The translations under genes were made by a program, and so were the position numbers. Below are positions 19,972 to 29,090 of a stretch of 34,968 nucleotides of DNA, one piece after another; the stretch's first letter is position 1, and the number at the start of each line of letters is the position of its first letter. The notes beneath the pieces are model-generated. The model was not told the origin of the DNA and ran no database searches. It saw nothing but the letters and a program-made list of their open reading frames with translations. This stretch comes from Cudoniella acicularis (Eukaryota; Ascomycota; Leotiomycetes; Helotiales; Helotiaceae), in assembly GCA_013054445.1 (NCBI GenBank), contig JAAMPI010000495.1, positions 1 to 34,968 of the forward strand. Reading direction: 5' to 3'.

Positions 19972-20423
19972 TTCAGCTGCTTAACACACAGGGGTTTTAA
20001 AGGGCAGAGAAAGCATTGTCGAAACAATACAAGGGCAGCAGGCAATTCTTATGAATAACAACACGAGCCATTTTCCCACGATAAAAATCCAGCACCGCAG
20101 CAGGCGATCGTCCATCATTGCCAGAATCAGAATGATGCTGGTCGTTGATCCTCTGAGCTCCAGGGGGGCGAGTGCTGATTATTCGGTACGCTGTTTGACA
20201 CCCAGGGCTTATTCCGAGACCTTTTGCTGTTGGTCTGTTGTTAGGGTCTAGACCGTGTGAGACCTCGGTGTGTGAAGAGCGCAGCTTGACGCGCATGGAG
20301 AGCCTTTCTCGCCAGCCTTTCAGGGGGGCGAACAAATAGGGGGTGCAGAAAAAAGTGGTACGTTGTCAAGCATCTTATAGAGATTTACAGATATTTAGAA
20401 AATCAATACCCTTACTATTCTTT
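19972..20423. other. Region upstream of the hypothetical gene
   Basis: Holds a minus-strand frame of 112 codons (20335-19997) with mixed, Arg-rich composition and no domain; no splice could be found that joins it convincingly to the gene at 19971. It may be promoter or leader. Confidence 0.35.
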
Positions 20424-20888
20424 TCATCTACATTCCAGAGATAGGTTTCTGTATCGCGAGATCCTGGACTTCTCAAAAATAGATTCACGGTTTATGAGTT
20501 TCTCCTCCGGAATGCCACCCTGTTTTGCACCCACGAGACTAGCAGTGGCTGCATGACTTGCGCGCATAACTGAAAAGAGGTCGTTCTATCAGCGCTCTCT
20601 GAGATGGAACACAGCGGCATGTATTATTCTGCTGAGCTTACGGCACCGTCGAAGTGGACGGCGAGGTGCTCCAGTGCTCGATGGAGGATGAAATGGGCCA
20701 GCCTGCCGAAATGGAGCACGCTTCACTCGCAGGCCTTTCCTAGACCGGCTTTCTAAAGAACATGACGCAGGTTTCGATCGACGATTGTTGATTCGGAACA
20801 CTTCTCGTTGATGAGGTTTTGACCCGTTGCGTCGCGGTGGACAGGCAGGCGCAGTGCGGTTGGCCTCTTTTCTACGTGGGAGGCTGAG
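20424..20888 (-). other. Possible gene fragment, start not found
   Basis: A minus-strand frame open from about 20888 to 20642 is joined by a good intron (GTAAGC donor, CTGAT branch, TTTTCAG acceptor; 20641-20570) to a frame of 48 codons that ends with TGA at 20424. The phase fits exactly. The first part is Arg/Pro-rich (RRSKPASCSLESRSRKGLR), the second begins MRASHAATASLVGAKQGG. No ATG was found for the 5' part, so an upstream exon is missing, or this is a decayed gene or chance. Confidence 0.22.
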
Positions 20889-21346
20889 CTAGAAGCCAAT
20901 GGCTTGTTTTGCTGCACATAAATCGAACGATTCTTCCATCATTTTTGAGCCCTCTGAGCCCTCAGCATGCAAGGCAAAGGCATCTTGTGTCTTCTCCCGC
21001 TTGGGAAATTGGGGGTCACTTCTGTTTATCGTGGCGATTACCTCTTACTTGTTCTGATGCCGTGTGAGTCTTCTTTAGTGTCCTGGCTGCTGTCTGAAAG
21101 TGCGCGAGACTCTTCCCCGTCCAATTACAACAATAACCCGGGTTGCTAGAAGTCGCTCGCTGACTAGAAAAATTAAACTCGTGTTATTGGTAGCTTGCGA
21201 AATTGCTGCTGGGTAAGGAGAGAAGTATGTAGAGATCTATCATCCATCTATCTACATCTCACAACGCCATATGCCCCGACCTCGTAAGATCTTCCATTCA
21301 AACGCCTTCCAACTTCTGTTACATGTTAACTGGTCCCCAAATTATA
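20889..21346. other. Intergenic beyond the MRS2 3' end
   Basis: Contains a 60-codon plus frame (20967-21149) without features and a near-duplicate GGGCTCAGAGGGCTCA on the minus strand. Nothing else is seen. Confidence 0.4.
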
Positions 21347-23136
21347 CTATACATTACTTCGTCCTGGCAGCGGCACAGCCAGATCATGTTTCTTTGCCAG
21401 CAGCGTTCCTTTCCTTTCCTCCAAGGCACATAATCTTTCTTCCTTCAATCGTCGGTTCCTCTCTGTTCGCTCCCTCCTTCCCCCAAAGTCCAATTCCCCA
21501 TCAACACGCCAGTTCCTTCCTCGTCTCCCGTCTTCTCCCCACATACTTACTCTTTGCACCTTCCGTAATTTTGTTAATCCGTAACCGCAAACGATGGTTG
21601 AGAAAACGAGAGACCAGCCTGTCACGCCCCAGAAGCCCAACTCAGATTCTTCGATAAAGTTCTTCAAGTTCATGCCATAGAGAGCTGCAATGAAAGCCCC
21701 GGTGCCAATTCCCAGAGTACCAATGGAGAACTTGAGATCCAAGAGCATAAGGGAGTTACGGTTTGCATCAAGGATTGCTTTAACGCTTTTCTACATGTCA
21801 GAATTGAATTGTGGAACAGGCAGGAAAGAAGACATACATTTCCTCGGTATTACGAATGTTAGAAACCAAATTTCCGGATTCTTGCACTATTTCGTCGCAG
21901 AGTTTATGGTATGATTCCAACAACATTTCGACTTCCGTGTGATCGTCCTCTCCTCGTACTAGGTCGTGAGACTTTTCTGTTAGGTACATAGCTGCAAGAT
22001 CATCGTCTGCTTCGAGTAACTCGTCAATTGAGTCTCTGACAAGCTTCGCTTTTTGCTCGAAAGTACCGAGTTTCTTGGAGTAGATCAGGAGCAGTCGCAA
22101 TTTATCCCTATCTATGTCTTCTTCTAAATCTCGAAGCACCCGCACCACTGGTTCCCTGACGCCCTCAAATTCAGTTTCGAGACTGGTGATCACGGAGACT
22201 AGAACGGCTTCTAGCGCTCGGAATTCGTAGGGTAGTCCTCCAGCTGAAGGGGAGTTTTGTTTTTGACGGAGTTTGTCTTCCAGATCGTAAATGAATGCGG
22301 ACTGATTATAAGAATCTATGGAACCGTAGGCGTCGAACACCAGGACTCGATTGGCTTTTATGAGAACTCGGAGATGGAGGAGGTTGATGAGTATAGCAGA
22401 TGGGCGGACTAGGATATGCGGCAGGAGACTCGAGTCAATCTTTCGAAGGTCCCGAGGGAGGAGTCCGTACTGTTCAAAGAATAAGTTTAGCATCGCATGA
22501 ATTTGGAGCATTTAGAGGCCGTACTTTTGCAATCAACTCGCTCTTCTTGAACTCCCCGCTTGCCAAAGCCACATTCCCGTTCTCGTCCAGTTCTGTACAC
22601 CTCAGTTTTGGTTGTGCTGCTGCTTTAGCTGAAACTGCCCGTCCCAGGCTGAACACTGAAGTGTCTCCACTATCATCTCGTCCACAAGAGGGAAGGTCAT
22701 CAGGCCGCAATGGCCGCCCACCCTTTGATGATGTTACGCCCCAAAACTTCGAAAGCCATTTTCTCGACCCCGATGAAGCTTTTCGCTGTGTTAGAAATAT
22801 CCTGCTATGTTCGGAAACCCTATTTCTAGTTGCGTTTCTGCACTGGGCCGATGGTGGAAAGGCTGTTGTCGCGGAGTTGGGCCAGAGAAAATCAAGATTG
22901 AGAAACCCAGCCTCCACAGTAGCTCTTCTAGCAATCGTAGTAGATAGACATCTTGCAGATGCTTTGGAAGGATTCGACACTGGGTAAGGAGAATTCGGAG
23001 GCCCTCGCGGTGCTCTGTGATCGAATATAAAGCCCTGTCGAGGATTGTGACTGAAAAAGCAAATGGCTTCCGATTGCGATTTGAGGAATTTTAGCAGCGT
23101 TGATGAGGGCGGAGGAACATGTATAACGGACCGCAT
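21347..23136 (-). CDS. MRS2: Mitochondrial inner-membrane magnesium channel
   Basis: CorA-superfamily Mg2+ channel (MRS2/LPE10) of the mitochondrial inner membrane. Minus-strand exons 23136-22525, 22469-21838 and 21785-21347; introns 55 and 52 bp; product 560 aa. The N-terminus is Arg/Ser-rich without acids, a mitochondrial targeting sequence. The matrix domain starts near LRCTELDENGN (about 180) and runs through YGLLPRDLRKID and LPYEFRALEAVL to helical DDDLAAMYLTEK. Two membrane helices follow, with the signature Gly452-Met453-Asn454 (ALYGMNLKNF) after the first and a short acidic loop (EESE) between them, as in functional channels. The tail is Arg-rich. The second intron was placed by frame: acceptor AAAAG, giving NTEEIVKAILDANRNS. 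LPE10 and MRS2 cannot be told apart here with certainty; a filamentous fungus usually has one such gene. Confidence 0.95.
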
Positions 23137-23509
23137 AGCAGCTGAAGAGCTATTGCGATCTGTTGCTGCTCGCTAGGGTGTTTTCATGGATGTGGTGGCG
23201 GGTGCGTGTCTTCAGTTGTGAGATATTTTTCGATTGGAGCTTGGACTTCAAGAGTTGGGTTAGGTCACATGATACGTATTTTATAGGTGAACTTTTTCTA
23301 TTCCTGATATATGATTCTGAAGTCTTGTATTAGGTGTTAGTTAGTTTCTTAGAATTTTTACATTTTGGCTATTTGACCGACTATTTGCTTTATTAAATAT
23401 TCATATGGAATGTCTCGAAGACTTTTAGCTCTTGGGTTAGTTAGATATATTAAATTTCCATGCAGCCATAAACCCATTTGATATCTACAGAAGTACAATA
23501 GCGAGTGCT
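23137..23509. other. MRS2 upstream region and 3' flank of F-box gene
   Basis: Both flanking genes lie on the minus strand. AT-rich, no recognisable frame; should contain the MRS2 promoter. Confidence 0.5.
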
Positions 23510-24914
23510 CTATCTAGATCTCCACACATCTTCGTACATTTCTACCATTGCTTTAAACCATGGAGAACGTCTGACTTGCTCTACAAATTCAATCTTCTCT
23601 TTGTCGCCCTCCTGCTTAGCTTCGATTTTTATTTGGTCTAACTTTCTTTTTATATTGGCAATAGACCACTTATTCGCCCATTCAGCAATGCCATTCACCA
23701 AGAGCAAAAGGTGGTTAAAGACACCGAGCTTGTCACCGCCTGAATTCTCCAACGTCCAGATCATAATTTCTTCGTCGATTTTTTGAGCGACTCCTGCCCA
23801 ACCCAGAAGCAAGATTGCACGTGTGTCTCCTGTGGAAATGGCATTTTTGAATCCAGTGAGAGCTGTCTAATGAGTAGTAAGTAATGCAGAGTACAGAGGG
23901 TAAGGTATAAAAATCATACCTCGCCACTAACGGATGTAAACCAGTCAATTCGGGCCCCTGATTTCACAACCCAAAAGAGAAATCGAATTTGATTTATATC
24001 CCAGGGCCCGAGGAGAAGACTCTCTGGAATTTCCGTACGTTGCTCCAAATTTGCGTCGTCACTGTGAAACGCGAAGTGTTCGACGTAATGTTGTGCCGTA
24101 AATCTGTAGAAGAGGCCAAAATCTGCGTTGAAATACTCTTCTGCAGTGGCAGAGATTTTGGGTAACCGATTCTGTTCAGGTTGTGAAAGGTAAATTGGAT
24201 CTCGGCACCCTATATTTCATCAATCCTCAGTATGTAGCTTCCATACCAAAGAATTTATACTAACAATTCGGCCTAAAGTCTTGATTAAGTGCCTGTTTTT
24301 GAATCCATGCCTCCTTAGCTTGGAGTAAACGTTGGAGAGTGGCCCATCTGCAACGTAGAATTCCTGTCTTCATGCAAAGCCTTAGCTTAAGCTCACCTCG
24401 AAATAGTGGGTAACTTACTTGTAATTCAGATTGATCGTTCGGTGAATCATCACCAATCCGCCGAGTTTTACTGTGCCATTTCTCCCAAGTTAGGCCAAAA
24501 GCAAAAAGAATAGTCCAGTTATAGACGGTCTCGCTACTGAGAACGGTTCCAATGATAAGACTTGAGCGCGGGAGATTAAGGTTCATGCTTTGAAAGTAGA
24601 TCTCCCTTAATAGTTCTGTCGGAAGTTTCTCAAGAGGGGATGCTTTGATACTTAAAGTTGCTGTCCGTTTTGGCTTTTTCTGGCGCAAAGACTTTTTGTG
24701 TGTATTGGCAGCTTGGTTCGTAAAAGAGTCTTTCTTGGTGTCCGTTTTGAAAGGTCGCCCCGGAGCTCTCTTCTATTTTGTTGTCAGGCTCTTCATGTTC
24801 AGAATAATGTGTGTTGGGTGTGCGTAACCTTACCAAGGCCCGTCTGGCTTCCTTTCCCGCATTAGTTGTATCTCGGCTTCTTTTGCCTGGAATTTTGATG
24901 GGTGTGAGTTCCAT
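23510..24914 (-). CDS. F-box-like hypothetical protein, leotiomycete family
   Basis: Four minus-strand exons: 24914-24834, 24772-24265, 24209-23920 and 23866-23510, with introns of 61, 55 and 53 bp; product 411 aa. After a basic N-terminus (KRSRDTTNAGKEARRAL) comes an F-box-like start, SPLEKLPTELLREIYFQSM, then LNLPRSSLIIGTVLSSETVY. A family-typical segment ILRCRWATLQRLLQAKEAWI follows, then RDPIYLSQPEQNRL, DINQIRFLFWVVKSGARIDW and an ankyrin-like helical end (DTRARAIL-type, LLGWAGVAQ, WANKWSIANIKRKLDQ). Such proteins are numerous and variable in Helotiales; the F-box would link a target to an SCF ubiquitin ligase, but the target is unknown. Exon 2 is read through a GTAAGT at 24418; splicing there would break the family segment. 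Confidence 0.8.
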
Positions 24915-25338
24915 TCTGCTTCTTGGAATTTCAAAATACTATCAAGTTTCCAAGTTAAAGAAATTCAAAATTGAAGAACCCCGATTCTTCAGCCTTGCAT
25001 GAAAAGTGGGGCCCTTTGCAACTGCATACACGCTAGCGGGCCCGCTCCACTTCAATACATGATGCTCAGTCGCGCGATGGACACTTCATATTCTTGCTTC
25101 TCTAAAGTATCAGAGAAATCACCAATATTATATTTCACTGCCCGCATCGAGCAGCGCTGTCGCCTTTCTTTTAGGCCACTAAGATTACCGAGGTACCTCA
25201 GGACTGTGATCGATGTGAGTTCTCGTCGCGACGATAAGAATATTTTGGCCCCAATCCATTGACTTGCTAAGTATATTTGGAACATCTATTGGGGGTGTTT
25301 GGACGAGATAGACCGAGTAAATCAACAGCAGTATTACG
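24915..25338. other. Shared upstream region of two divergent F-box-like genes
   Basis: 424 bases between divergent starts. Contains a GC-rich patch (GTGGGGCCC and GCGGGCCCGC around 25010-25045). No gene seen. Confidence 0.5.
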
Positions 25339-26154
25339 ATGGCTCAAGAAATTTCTGCTAAAGACTCGACAACTATCACCAAAGTTCGCCCCGAAAGTCC
25401 GTCTCTACCGGGCATCCCTCTCGAGATCCGCCTTCAAATTTACGATTATATCTTTCACGTCGATTCTTTCAAATGTGGGCCAATGGGGATTATGGGATGT
25501 CATTGCGGGGAGGAGCTTTCAAGGACAAATCGCCAGATTTATGCCGAATGTCGTCCTCTCTATTACAACCGTGCAAGATTCGTCCTCCGAGATCCTACGA
25601 AGTGTATCAAGTTTCTCGATAGCATTGGACAAAATATTGAACATCTGCGGGATCTTGGTCTCAGGCTGAAGAACAATTATTCCGACTCGGCACTCTTAAG
25701 AAACGTTTTCGAACGATTCCCGTTAGGCAGCAATTTACGCCACTTGCAGCTGAACATTTACAGTAATGAAGGCTTTGGGAGGGAGGATCATGTTGGTGTT
25801 TCTCCACCATTATACTGGCCGATGAATAGGGAAGACTCGTCAGCAGTAGCATATGATTTACGCTACAGACCGGCATCACATCCACTAGCAAAGTTGCGAT
25901 CTCTTCACAGCTTAACCGTGACTGGAATTCCTGGCTTAAGTGAGATCGAAGAGTCCATCTACAGGCTAAGCTTGTCAATAGATGAACGTGGACGCAAAGA
26001 GCGAAATACTGTGTTTACATCCAATTCGGTGGCCCCATGCACAGCATGGTTTTATAGAATCTACCGAAAGAATTTAGATTCCAACTTCCACCGGGGAGGC
26101 AAGAATACAAGGGAGAAAGTTGGGGTCTCCTCGAATAGAGCTGATACTGGTTAA
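25339..26154 (+). CDS. F-box/2EXR-like hypothetical protein
   Basis: Single exon, 271 aa, starting MAQEISAKDS. The segment SLPGIPLEIRLQIYDYIF (about 22-39) followed by LSRTNRQIYAECRPLYY and an NRARFVLRD-type strand is the layout of the fungal 2EXR/F-box-like family (LP.EIR..IY..lL...R..R.IY.E). The remaining part has a Leu-rich stretch (LRHLQLNIY, KLRSLHSLTVTGIP) and a polar tail without known domains. Its role is unknown; by analogy it may recruit substrates to ubiquitin ligases. It is divergent from the F-box-like gene at 23510-24914. Confidence 0.75.
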   Translation: MAQEISAKDSTTITKVRPESPSLPGIPLEIRLQIYDYIFHVDSFKCGPMGIMGCHCGEELSRTNRQIYAECRPLYYNRARFVLRDPTKCIKFLDSIGQNIEHLRDLGLRLKNNYSDSALLRNVFERFPLGSNLRHLQLNIYSNEGFGREDHVGVSPPLYWPMNREDSSAVAYDLRYRPASHPLAKLRSLHSLTVTGIPGLSEIEESIYRLSLSIDERGRKERNTVFTSNSVAPCTAWFYRIYRKNLDSNFHRGGKNTREKVGVSSNRADTG

Positions 26155-26221
26155 TGTTCAAAAAGTTACCATTAAAATCTCCATGATGCAAATGTGTAAT
26201 ATTTTCCAAGACTAAACACTT

Positions 26222-26473
26222 TCATGGCTTAGGGAAACATTCCTGTTTCATCTTATGTTCTAAGGATTCTCTAAAAGGCTTGCCATTGACGAGATGTGAT
26301 TCTTTCTGTCCCTCGCTGGAACGAATATAAATTTCTCTCCCCTCAGAGTCAAAAGGAGCAGGGAGGACGGGAGTCCTGGAAATTCAAGGTCTTAAATGAC
26401 CAGGATGTTTTCTAAAGAAAGTCCGGGGTCCTCAATACTCTAATTTCTTATTCCAACCACACGCAAATATCAT
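26222..26473 (-). CDS. Candidate 62-aa protein, two exons
   Basis: Minus-strand exons 26473-26439 and 26375-26222 with a 63-bp intron (GTATTG..TTCCAG); the GA|G junction restores frame. Product MIFACGWNKKLE, then TPVLPAPFDSEGREIYIRSS and GQKESHLVNGKPFRESLEHK. The second exon has protein-like composition and a plausible stop, but the donor is weak and no clear branch motif is seen. I do not recognise a family with certainty. It could be the last exon of an eroded gene convergent with the 2EXR-like gene. Confidence 0.33.
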
Positions 26474-26732
26474 CAAAACTACAAAAGGTAGCGCTGGTGA
26501 GTTTTTCTTGAAACAAAACACTTGTAGCAATGGAAGACCAAAAGGTCAAGTGACAACAGACTTTGGACGAGAACTATATAGTGATCTTATTGCATCTTCA
26601 ACAATCACAGTTTATAGTTAAAACATGATAAGTTTTTGGTGCGGTCATCCCCTGGTTTTGAACTTTTCATAGCAAGAAACATTTTTTGAGCCGACCAAGG
26701 ATCAATCCAAAGAATACGTTCTCTCTGAGTCT

Positions 26733-27060
26733 TTATACCCATTCACCAGGCGACTTCATCTGGCATGTTGAAGTTCCAAAGAATGCATAGAAAGCTTCAT
26801 TTTTGCATGAATTGTGCTTAATCTCGTCATCGAAGCGTGTTTGAAACGTGGAGAAGTTTGGAGAAATTTGGATGTAGCTTGGCTGTGAACTCAATTTACT
26901 CAAATTCCTGAAATTGAAAACAATCTTAAATATTTCGGAGGGATTGGGGGTTTTTCAAGCTTGTAAGGGAGAAATACAGGTATATGACATTTGTTTTTTG
27001 GGCTTGAGGCAGGGTATATAGATGCGAAAGTAATGATAAGAATGAGATGAGTTCTAGCAT
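26733..27060 (-). other. Possible small secreted protein or decayed gene
   Basis: Minus-strand exons 27060-26978 and 26907-26733 would give an 85-aa product with a hydrophobic N-terminus (MLELISFLSLLSHLYTLPQA) like a signal peptide, then a polar part with two Cys (HNSCKNEAFYAFF, TSTCQMKSP). The phase fits across a 70-bp intron with a weak GTATTT donor. A GC-box-like run lies just upstream (about 27070-27083). The DNA is AT-rich and chance is a real possibility. Confidence 0.15.
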
Positions 27061-27266
27061 GAACCCCACTCCGCCCCGCCCCTTTTACTACAGAAAACTT
27101 GCTTGTTGATTGGACACTTCTTGCTTAGAAAGTTCATCAGGGTCAGCTTAAATTTGGCCAAGGTAGAAGTCTAAAGATATTATTTTTAAAAGTGTTGCTG
27201 AGAGGGAAATAAAGATAACTTCTATCCTTACATCATGACTGCAAGAACTGTACGAAACCGGAGGGG

Positions 27267-27276
27267 ATGCGCGCAT
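27267..27276. repeat. Perfect palindrome ATGCGCGCAT
   Basis: Ten-base self-complementary site with a CpG-rich centre, in AT-richer surroundings; possible dimeric factor site. Confidence 0.45.
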
Positions 27277-27392
27277 TTCGGATCATTTATCTCTTAATGG
27301 TGGTATGACTCGAAAAGTATCGAATTTTCAAAGCTTGATCGATCGATGCCAGCACTTTCATATCGGAAAAGGCGGCCTTGTGGCTGGTGATC

Positions 27393-27418
27393 TGTGGCTA
27401 ATGACCTCACTAGCCACA
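27393..27418. repeat. Inverted repeat TGTGGCTA / TAGCCACA
   Basis: Perfect 8-bp arms at 27393-27400 and 27411-27418 with a 10-base spacer. A further TGTGGCT copy begins at about 27379 and a TGTGGCG at 27419. Confidence 0.55.
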
Positions 27419-27591
27419 TGTGGCGCACACGCGAGCTCCCCTAGCGGACTAGTGCCTGCATATCCCTTACTCGGCCCGGCATTCTCTGCCTTGTTTTGTA
27501 TGGTTTCTTAATTTCTTACATGCCAATGACACCCGGGTGAAGTTTCACAGCCTATGAGAGGGACAGGATTGTCCGAGCAAGTTGTTTAGAT

Positions 27592-27618
27592 TGACGTGGG
27601 GAAGAGTCAGTTACGTCA
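27592..27618. promoter_or_regulatory. Paired CRE-like sites TGACGTGG and TTACGTCA
   Basis: TGACGTGG (27592-27599) and TTACGTCA (27611-27618) are ATF/CREB-type bZIP half or near-full sites, 277-303 bases before the start of the 65-aa protein gene. Such sites in fungi are commonly bound by stress-responsive AtfA/Atf1-type factors. Confidence 0.4.
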
Positions 27619-27894
27619 CAGTTGGCAGCTGATCCTTGTCAAAAAATGTTCGATGCCCTTTGATGGTGAATTTCTGTATGACGCGCCAGGCGGCTTAGGC
27701 GAGGTTTTCCTTGCCTGTGGTGTACTTGATATGTGATATATAGCAAGAACTCTTGCTATGGATTTTCTGTTTTTGCTTCATACCAATATCAAAGAAACAA
27801 ACACAACTCTCAAGCCAATTCCAGATCTTGAGCTCTTCACAAAACACCAAACCAAATACACCAAATTCAAGTCGCTCAGCGCAATACCTTCACA

Positions 27895-28207
27895 ATGGGA
27901 GCCATTGTATCTTGCGTACGTCTCCCCTCACTCAAAATTCCGATCCCACTGCCACCTAACTAACACAATTCCAGATCCGTTCTCTCTGCCAAACCATTGG
28001 TGCCTGCCTTATGGCCATTGTCAACGGCATTGCCTCAGTATTACAAGCAATTATCGGTGCCATCGCTGCTTTCTTCGGTAAGACCTCACTTTCTCTCCCG
28101 TAACCCAATCCACATCACTAACAACAGAATCAGATATCATCATCTCATGCTTGACATGCGGACGAACAGGCGGTAGGAGACGACGTCGCACGACGAGTCA
28201 TGTCTAG
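27895..28207 (+). CDS. Small conserved fungal membrane protein, three exons
   Basis: Exons 27895-27915, 27975-28077 and 28134-28207; introns 59 and 56 bp with CTAAC branch sites (27956-27960 and the CACTAAC region before 28125). Product 65 aa: MGAIVSC, then SLCQTIGACLMAIVNGIASV and QAIIGAIAAFF, and IIISCLTCGRTGG with a run of five Arg before TTSHV. One long hydrophobic segment (about 14-50) is followed by Cys residues and a basic tail, suggesting a membrane-inserted peptide with a cytosolic tail. I recall similar uncharacterised small proteins in many filamentous ascomycetes, often with the same three-exon layout. The third exon has two acceptors six bases apart (CAG at 28127, and 28133); the second gives FFDIIISC, the form I expect for the family, the first adds Glu-Ser in place of nothing. 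Missed by ORF callers because each exon is short. Confidence 0.78.
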
Positions 28208-29090
28208 TCCATCCACCTCTGACTGCAACTCCTCTTCACGCCAGCAAGCTCAGTGTTTGCTTTTAGCGACCATATGCTGCGAGTGGAGGGAGGGTGGAAG
28301 TTGTAGCAGTCAGTGAGGGAGGTGGGTGGAATGATAAGAGGTGTGGGAAAGATGGTGATGGGATGATGACGGAAATTCTTTTCTACAATACCCGGTTTTA
28401 GGACCACGATTATGATGCATATGATACTTTCGTCCTCGTTGCATTTTGATAGAGCAATTTATGATGGGTTTTCTTCTAAATCTGTACCTTCTAAATTTGT
28501 GTCACCTATATTTGCTGTGCCTTCAGTTCTGTGTGGTTTCGATCGCTGGAAAGATATCCGCCTCTTCTGTCTCAAAGGGCTTCTACCGCGTGTTCTCGTA
28601 CGGTAATCAATATATAACTTGCAAAAGTTTAATTCTCTGCGGAATGTCCTAAGAAACCGAAAAGAATATTGTATCTAGGTAGCATCCCCCTCTCTCCATT
28701 CAAATGTTTGAGTAGTTCTAAATTTGATTTGATTCCTCCTTGTCACTGATTCAGCAGTTCTAATATTCAGATGGTCAGATTTATCTCATGTGCCTCAGAG
28801 ATCAGCTCTGACTCTTGGCAAATGTGAAGTGGAAGTGACTGGATTTTTGGAAGTTTTTGCCGAGGCTGACAAAAGGATGTAATTGTATATTTAAACGGTT
28901 GAAAGGTAAAAGAGTTTTTGAAATCTGCAAATAGAGATCTAATCATTTAGAAGTCTTTCTCTGTTTCAAACTTCTTGATATGGCCAAAAAATATCACTAA
29001 CTACAACTTCCCACAGGATTGCAAGCCATTTGCACTTTTTCGTTTAAATCGTACATCTATCTTTTGGGTATACACCTCAGCTCTTCTAGA
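28208..29090. other. Intergenic, convergent 3' ends
   Basis: Between the 65-aa gene and RAD1. AT-rich from 28600 on. Short frames (28412-28652 plus, 28204-28407 minus) have no recognisable content. Confidence 0.55.

Larger units (their letters stand above)
27061..27894. other. Upstream region of the 65-aa membrane protein gene
   Basis: No gene recognised. It holds several palindromic or regulatory-looking sites (listed separately), a TATA-like GATATATAG about 160 bases before the start codon (near 27733-27742), and a CA-rich leader (27780-27894). Confidence 0.5.

Noticed and set aside
22400..22987. 195-codon plus-strand frame over MRS2
   Set aside because: Antisense shadow of the first two MRS2 exons; it crosses an intron of MRS2 and has no family match.
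24366..24418. Possible intron with GTAAGT in the F-box-like gene
   Set aside because: Splicing it changes frame and destroys the family segment ILRCRWATLQ; reading through is open and fits better.
28204..28652. Short frames on both strands between the 65-aa gene and RAD1
   Set aside because: No protein-like features; they are probably 3' untranslated sequence of the two convergent genes.
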